From Verrucomicrobiota bacterium (GTDB taxonomy: Bacteria > Verrucomicrobiota > Verrucomicrobiia > Opitutales > Opitutaceae), in assembly GCA_963205455.1 (NCBI GenBank), contig CAUJJL010000137.1, positions 1 through 64,000 on the forward strand: a stretch of DNA of 64,000 nucleotides, given 5' to 3'. Of the stretch, positions 59,282 through 64,000 are shown piece after piece. Below the pieces are notes generated by a model, which had not been told where the DNA came from, did no database searches, and was given only the letters and a program-made list of their open reading frames with translations. The position numbers and the translations under genes were made by a program. How positions within the stretch are numbered: position 1 is the first letter of the stretch; every line of letters begins with the position of its first letter.

Positions 59282-60268
59282 TCAGCCAAAAGCCTGCCGC
59301 CGCAACCCGCGCAGGGTCGCGAGTTCGCCCCAGTCGGTGATGGCTGGCAGTGGTTTCGGGGATGATCGAGTTCGTCGCTGCATGGATTTTCGATACCCTG
59401 CCAATTGCGTACCAACAAAGGCTTTGCTGCCAAGCACTGCGCCATCGGAAAAGTAACGCACGCGGCAGCGCAGAACCGTCGAAAGGGGCAATTTTCCGCC
59501 TTCGTCGATCACGCGCCGGAACTCTTCTATGGCGATGCTTCCTTTTAGCTCATTTCCATCCGCCCCCGTGCCAAAAAGCACTTGGCGGTAGGCACTTTGC
59601 GCTTCGTTCCAGTCCCGTGCGCCGAAGACGAGCATCAATCCGTTGCGGGCAGATACGTGACCCGCAATCGCCTCGCTGTAGCCACAGAAGCGGTAGTCCT
59701 TGGGATCACTTGCAAGACCTGCACGCACGCAGTTCAAATCGATGTACGCGGCCAGGGCTTCAAGCACCCTTCCGTGCGGTTCCACCAGCACGCTCTTGAA
59801 CCGCTCCGCCCAAAGCGTCCCGTATCGCTGGTGGGTCTTGTTGAACCAGATCGCGAAACGTTGTTTCAACAATTTCATGAACTGGGATACATCTCCCATC
59901 AAAGCGTTCTGGCGCTTCCGCCAAGCAATGGCGTCCGGTCCGTTCTCCGCCAACTGCGCCCGAATCACTTCGAGCCGGGTCGTCTGAAACCGGGTCGGTT
60001 TCGGATAGAGCACGTTGTAGCGCCGAAGCAGTTCCTCATCGGACAGCGGCTGCTTTTGGAGTACCCGCACAAGCACATGAAAGTGATTCGAAAGGAGGGC
60101 GTACGTGATCACCTGCACCCCACAGTAGTCCGATATCTGCCACAACTGCTTACGCAGAACCTCCCTGCCTACATCATCAATGATTCGCTCCCCATTCACG
60201 GTTCGGGTCATGCAGTGGTAAACCGCCTCCTCCTCCTCCCCTGAAATCTTGATCCGAGGCTGCCTCAT
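59282..60268 (-). CDS. REP-associated tyrosine transposase (RAYT, IS200-like Y1)
   Basis: A 328-residue protein of the Y1_Tnp family. The HUH motif is HFH at 62-64 (SNHFHVLVRV). A C-terminal half has FAIWFNKTHQRYGTLWAERFKSVLVE, the region with the catalytic tyrosine in this group. The family mobilises REP-like palindromes rather than whole IS elements. Two copies of a 20-base repeat lie just upstream (60307-60383). Flanks show no inverted-repeat ends, so this is a single domesticated-looking copy rather than an intact IS. Confidence 0.88.
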   Translation of the reverse strand: MRQPRIKISGEEEEAVYHCMTRTVNGERIIDDVGREVLRKQLWQISDYCGVQVITYALLSNHFHVLVRVLQKQPLSDEELLRRYNVLYPKPTRFQTTRLEVIRAQLAENGPDAIAWRKRQNALMGDVSQFMKLLKQRFAIWFNKTHQRYGTLWAERFKSVLVEPHGRVLEALAAYIDLNCVRAGLASDPKDYRFCGYSEAIAGHVSARNGLMLVFGARDWNEAQSAYRQVLFGTGADGNELKGSIAIEEFRRVIDEGGKLPLSTVLRCRVRYFSDGAVLGSKAFVGTQLAGYRKSMQRRTRSSPKPLPAITDWGELATLRGLRRQAFG

Positions 60269-60591
60269 CCCCCGACCTGAAGTCTGAACTCCCCCAATGT
60301 CAACTGTTTTTAACCTGTCCCTTATTAAAGACGTATAACATGACTCATCCTGTGTCTTTGTAATTTTTAACCTGTCCCTTATTTTGGAATCCTGATGAAG
60401 CTAGGTTGCCCTGATGCTAACCTGTTTTGGGCCGATACCGCTGATCTCAATTGGCTCAGGCGAGCCATCGCATTCAAACCACCGCACCAACAGCCCGCCG
60501 TCTGTCAACCTGAGCAATCTTCCTTGATCATCCCCTGCTTTCGGTAGTATTGCGCGGGAGACATCCAGGATTACTCCGCCCTCAAGATTCC
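60269..60591. other. Intergenic stretch upstream of the transposase, with repeats
   Basis: The 323 bases between the divergent transposase and glycosyltransferase genes hold two 20-base direct repeats (see below) and a 6-base inverted repeat between them (60327-60332 with 60354-60359). No coding sequence was found. The promoter for the glycosyltransferase should be in the 60390-60590 part, but none could be named. Confidence 0.6.
60307..60383. repeat. Two direct copies of a 20-base repeat near the transposase
   Basis: TTTTTAACCTGTCCCTTATT occurs at 60307-60326 and again, identically, at 60364-60383, a spacing of 57 bases. Both copies have the same orientation. An inverted repeat (AAAGAC with GTCTTT) sits between them. 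They lie next to a Y1 transposase, so they may be its recognition elements. Confidence 0.7.
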
Positions 60592-61350
60592 ATGTATAGA
60601 AACAAGCGAGTCGCTGTCGTCATGCCTGCCTACAACGCCGAGCGGACTCTTCGTGCGACCTATGAAGAGGTAGTCGAACAGGGAATTGTAGACGACATCA
60701 TTCTAGTAGACGACCAAAGCCGGGATGGAACGGTCGCCCTGGCGCGCACCCTTCCCGGAGTAACCGTCCACGTTCACGACAAGAATCTCGGCTACGGCGG
60801 AAACCAGAAGAGCTGCTACCGGATCGCCCTGGAGAAAGGGGCTGATATCGTCATCATGGTTCACCCCGACTACCAATATACTCCCAAGCTCATTCCTGCG
60901 ATGGCGAGCATGATAGCCAACGGACTCCACGACTTTGTCGTTGGCTCGCGCATTCTGGGCGGATTTGCCCTGCAAGGAGGCATGCCGTGGTGGAAGTATG
61001 TCTCGAACCGTTTCCTCACTGCGGCGCAGAATCTTCTCATGGGTGCAAAGCTGTCGGAATATCACACCGGGTACCGTGCCTATTCACGCGAGCTCCTGCT
61101 GAAAATGCAACTCGACCGACTCTCCAACGACTTTATATTCGACAATCAATTCATTGCTCTAGCCCTCTGGAACGGAAGCATGATCGGTGAAGTCAGTTGC
61201 CCGACAAAATACTTCCCAGACGCCTCATCCATAAACTTTCGCCGCAGCCTGGTCTACGGAATCGGCTGCATGAGAATCAGTCTGCAGTTTTTCCTGAGTC
61301 GCCGATTGGGCTTTTCGCCCCCGGATTTTCTGCCGTCGAATCCGCCCTGA
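60592..61350 (+). CDS. Family 2 glycosyltransferase (DPM1-like)
   Basis: A 252-residue GT-A fold transferase. The ATG giving MYRNKRVAVVMPAYNAERTL is chosen over one 14 codons upstream. Motifs are IILVDDQSRDGTVALAR (nucleotide), the metal-binding region MVHPDYQYTPKLIP and FVVGSRILGG. GYRAYSREL follows. There are no membrane helices, as in dolichol-phosphate-mannose synthase-like enzymes that charge a polyprenyl carrier. Its 3' end overlaps the end of the convergent membrane protein gene by 74 bases. Sugar unknown. Confidence 0.88.
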   Translation: MYRNKRVAVVMPAYNAERTLRATYEEVVEQGIVDDIILVDDQSRDGTVALARTLPGVTVHVHDKNLGYGGNQKSCYRIALEKGADIVIMVHPDYQYTPKLIPAMASMIANGLHDFVVGSRILGGFALQGGMPWWKYVSNRFLTAAQNLLMGAKLSEYHTGYRAYSRELLLKMQLDRLSNDFIFDNQFIALALWNGSMIGEVSCPTKYFPDASSINFRRSLVYGIGCMRISLQFFLSRRLGFSPPDFLPSNPP

Positions 61351-63055
61351 TTTCCCGCGGCGCCGCCTTCTCCATCAGTTCCTTGATTTCAACCTGCTTG
61401 ACGGGCACCTTGCGAATGAGCACGGATTTCGCAAACTTGTCCGAAGTTCTCCAATCGTCCCGTGATTCTCCAAGTTTCAGCGCACCCTGAAGAACCTCCT
61501 CCGCCTCTGCGTCACGCCCGAGATGAAGCAACGTCAGACCGAGCATATACTGGAACCTCAGGTTCCCAGGTTCAATCTGAACCGCCCGTCTGAACCAATA
61601 TTCTGCCTTATCATATTTCTCGTACTTTGCATAGAGAGTGGCAATATTTGCGATCGACAGCGGACGATCGGGCCACTTCTCCGCAGCCAGCCGGGCAAAG
61701 GGTTCGGCTGTCTTCAGGTAGTTGAGATTGATCAAGGTCGCTGTAAGGCTGACCGTCATAGTATAGGAATGACCGCCAACCCTGATTGCATTCCGATAGG
61801 CGGTCTCTCCGTCCTTCCAAAGCATGGTATAGGCATAAGCCTTGATGCCTAGAACCCCGGCGAAGCCTGCAATTGCCAGGCTGCATGTTACGCGCCTGAC
61901 AACCCTCCTGCCATCCAACCAGTCGACGAGTCCACCCAAGGCGATCAGAAGGCCGATCATTGGCACGTACATATACCGGTCCGCATGGCTCTGGCTTCCA
62001 ACCTGGACGAGGCCGATCACAGGCAGGAGTGAAACGAGAAACCATCCGATACCAAAGGTCAGCATCGGCAGGCGTTTTGTCCCAAAAATGACCGCTGCAA
62101 TTGCGCCTGCGACAAATAAACACGCAATGGCAATCAAGCCCCAGTCCGCAGAATCGCGGAGGGGATAGAAAAAGGCAAGATCCTCGGGCCAGACAAAGGT
62201 CTTCAAGTAAATCCCCAATGCCTGGGTGGCATTGCTGATACGGTCTACAAGCGTGAGCGTGTCGAGAGACGCAACCGCGCCGGCACGTCGCTGGGCAATG
62301 AATGTCGCCACACACATCAATGCAGCGGCGACTGCCAGTGGCGACACCCGCTTCAACGTATCGATTAACCAAATTCTCGCACGGGCATAACTGCGGAAAA
62401 CTGCGCCATCCGTTTCTTTGATGGCCACAAGGGCTTCAAATATGACTACGATGGCAGGAAGCGTAACTCCCATTGACTTCGACATCAGACTTGCGACATA
62501 GGCCGCTATCAAAAGCACCCGGGTCACCCTCCGCCCTTCCTTGCGCCAATCGAGGTAGGCAATAATAGTCGCAAGGAGCAGGAACGTGCTCAGTTGGTTC
62601 TTTCGCTGGGATAGCCACGCGACGGATTCAACATTCAGCGGGTGGCATGCAAAAACCGCCGCAAGCGCAAATCCAAGCATCCTGGCAAAGCCAAGCCTCC
62701 GCATGAAAGCGTAGACCAGCATGCTGTTACCCGCGTGCCAGAACATGTTCTCAATCATATGGCCGCCCCAATGCTCACCAAAGAGCTGTTGATCAGCCAT
62801 GTGACTGAGCCACGTAAATGGATGCCAGTTTCCTGAATCAAAATTAGTGAAGGCCCAGACCAAGCTATCCCACCTGAGACCCGCGAGGACCCACGCGTTG
62901 TCCGTCAGGTAGAGAGCATCATCAAATGCAATCGGGCGATGTCCGCCAATCTGGGAGTAAACGAGGACCACCACCAAGCCCAAGACACCACAGGCGGTCG
63001 CGTCCCTCATGGTCGGGCTGACATGCAATGCACTTCGGGATTTTTCGCCAGACAT
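61277..63055 (-). CDS. Polytopic membrane protein with C-terminal TPR (O-mannosyltransferase-like)
   Basis: A 592-residue protein from MSGEKSRSALHVSPTMRD (an ATG at 63010 is also possible). About ten membrane helices occupy residues 15-440. The luminal loop DDALYLTDNAWVLAGLRW...GNWHPFTWLSHMADQQLFG has the DD-type acidic pattern of GT-C enzymes. The C-terminal 150 residues are TPR-like (IANIATLYAKYEKYDKAEYWFRRAVQIEPGN). Relatives occur as TMTC/DUF1736-type proteins. With the convergent GT2 gene it could form a polyprenyl-sugar to protein transfer pair. Specificity unknown. Confidence 0.7.
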   Translation of the reverse strand: MSGEKSRSALHVSPTMRDATACGVLGLVVVLVYSQIGGHRPIAFDDALYLTDNAWVLAGLRWDSLVWAFTNFDSGNWHPFTWLSHMADQQLFGEHWGGHMIENMFWHAGNSMLVYAFMRRLGFARMLGFALAAVFACHPLNVESVAWLSQRKNQLSTFLLLATIIAYLDWRKEGRRVTRVLLIAAYVASLMSKSMGVTLPAIVVIFEALVAIKETDGAVFRSYARARIWLIDTLKRVSPLAVAAALMCVATFIAQRRAGAVASLDTLTLVDRISNATQALGIYLKTFVWPEDLAFFYPLRDSADWGLIAIACLFVAGAIAAVIFGTKRLPMLTFGIGWFLVSLLPVIGLVQVGSQSHADRYMYVPMIGLLIALGGLVDWLDGRRVVRRVTCSLAIAGFAGVLGIKAYAYTMLWKDGETAYRNAIRVGGHSYTMTVSLTATLINLNYLKTAEPFARLAAEKWPDRPLSIANIATLYAKYEKYDKAEYWFRRAVQIEPGNLRFQYMLGLTLLHLGRDAEAEEVLQGALKLGESRDDWRTSDKFAKSVLIRKVPVKQVEIKELMEKAAPREIRADSTAENPGAKSPIGDSGKTAD

Positions 63056-63362
63056 GGGGCCTATGAAGACAAACGGCGGCTGCAATCGCTCATGGATCTG
63101 TGCGGGATGAAAAGGAAGGAGAATGATTCCTGCAACACTGTCACCTGCAAGAAGTCCGTGCTTGGGATCGTACGACACAGCCAGGTGACTTGTGTAGGAA
63201 AATCACCCTGTCGATTCGGAGCCGCGACCCACGAGCGCATTCCCCTGCAGCGATCGTAACACCTTGCCGCAACCCTGCGGACAATGCATGCTCAACAGAT
63301 CACTCCAAGGTTGTGCATACGCCCAACTATTCCAACCCGCTGTGGCACCAACAAACAGGCGC

Positions 63363-63397
63363 AAAAAAAACCGCGCGCTGTTTTCCAGCGCGCGGTT
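63363..63397 (-). terminator. Intrinsic terminator after the pseudopilin gene
   Basis: A perfect 12-base-pair stem (63369-63380 with 63386-63397), 5-base loop, followed on the minus strand by eight T residues (63363-63370). It lies 19 bases beyond the stop of the pilin gene. Confidence 0.92.
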
Positions 63398-63415
63398 GAA
63401 AAGGAAAGCAGGCCT

Positions 63416-63811
63416 TTAGATCTTTTTGCCTTCGGAGTTGAAGCTTTGAACGGCGGCCGCCTTGTATTGGGCGTTCGTCATCGTGAAATCCGTATCAAGC
63501 ACGATGTTCGCGGAAACATTCGTACCCTTGGAGATCTGCTTCACATAGGCGGAAAGCGGTGAGGTGCCAACGATGCCGGTGGTGGTCGTAACTGCAAACG
63601 GGATCGTCGTCACTCCAGCGTTCTCCAGGAAGTACTGTTGAGCGGCCGAAGCGATCTGACGGGCATCATTCTCCATGGCCTTGCCAATCGAGTTCTCACG
63701 AACCTTCTGGAAGGCGGGGATTGCCATCGCGGCCAGGAGGCCGATGATGACAACCACGATCATGATTTCGACAAGGGTGAAACCCTTGGTAGAGCGAGTA
63801 TTGGTTTTCAT
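63416..63811 (-). CDS. Type IV pilin-like pseudopilin
   Basis: A 131-residue protein, ATG at 63811, starting MKTNTRSTKGFTLVEIMIVVVIIGLLAAMAIPAFQKVRENS. The prepilin peptidase site is Gly10-Phe11, with Glu15 (the fifth mature residue) in place. The hydrophobic alpha1-N helix follows. The mature C-terminal part is about 90 residues, short for a major pilin, as in many secretion pseudopilins of this phylum. Likely processed by PilD and assembled into a type II or IV filament. The gene has its own terminator. AT-rich sequence upstream (63812-64000) presumably holds its promoter; no clear -35/-10 or sigma54 site could be named. Confidence 0.88.
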   Translation of the reverse strand: MKTNTRSTKGFTLVEIMIVVVIIGLLAAMAIPAFQKVRENSIGKAMENDARQIASAAQQYFLENAGVTTIPFAVTTTTGIVGTSPLSAYVKQISKGTNVSANIVLDTDFTMTNAQYKAAAVQSFNSEGKKI

Positions 63812-64000
63812 ATGCACTAATAATAATCGGATGATATTGGGCTCGGATTGAGCGTGATTTGAGTCCACCGCTTTATCGTCACGGAGCAAGTTTGATTACA
63901 GTCAATAAGGTGTAAACAATTACGTAAATATATAACCCTATATCAATTGGGAGATTCACCTCACCCATTCCCGGTTCCTACGGCACAAAATCGCGGCGCT

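Overview
The window looks like a chromosomal segment of a high-GC Gram-negative bacterium, most likely a verrucomicrobial member of the Opitutaceae/Opitutales. The evidence is mixed. There are secreted proteins ending in 'LINxSTRA...GFVI...' repeats, an ExbB/ExbD/TPR locus, a type IV-type pseudopilin, a DUF1593/Sde182-like protein, sulfatase and double alpha/beta-hydrolase genes, and zinc-free S4 and S14. The taxonomic call rests on remembered protein style, not on a search.

Region 1 (about 0.2-6.6 kb, minus strand) carries hisD-hisC-hisB-hisH, a LolA-like exported protein, guaA and a small membrane zinc-ribbon protein. Region 2 (6.7-39.3 kb, minus strand) is one nearly unbroken gene-expression supercluster. 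Read in transcription order it is tRNA-Thr, tuf, tRNA-Trp, secE, nusG, rplKAJL, rpoBC, rpsLG, fusA, S10 operon, spc operon, secY, an adenylate-kinase-like pseudoenzyme, map, rpsM-rpsK-rpsD-rpoA-rplQ. Intrinsic terminators or attenuators sit at rplL/rpoB, rpoC/rpsL (two), rplO/secY and after rplQ. L30 is absent at its usual place, as are infA and rpmJ. S11, S5 and L17 have long low-complexity extensions.

Region 3 (39.4-44.0 kb, minus strand) is a four-gene operon: an exported TPR protein, ExbB-like, ExbD-like and TonB-like. All three transducer subunits lack the ionisable residues thought to couple proton flow in the canonical Ton system. This is my best candidate for an undescribed system. 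Region 4 (44.1-53.7 kb, plus strand) holds sufE and a TatD-family hydrolase, translationally coupled. They are followed by a degradative cassette of exported proteins: two paralogous double-domain esterase-like hydrolases, a C69/secernin-type Ntn hydrolase, an Sde182-like protein and a C-terminal sulfatase remnant.

Region 5 (53.8-64.0 kb, mostly minus strand) has clpB, an exported reprolysin-type metalloprotease with two C-terminal repeats, a REP-associated tyrosine transposase with nearby direct repeats, a GT2 glycosyltransferase converging on a polytopic TPR membrane protein, and a type IV-pilin-like pseudopilin with its own strong terminator. No CRISPR array, rRNA or prophage was seen.
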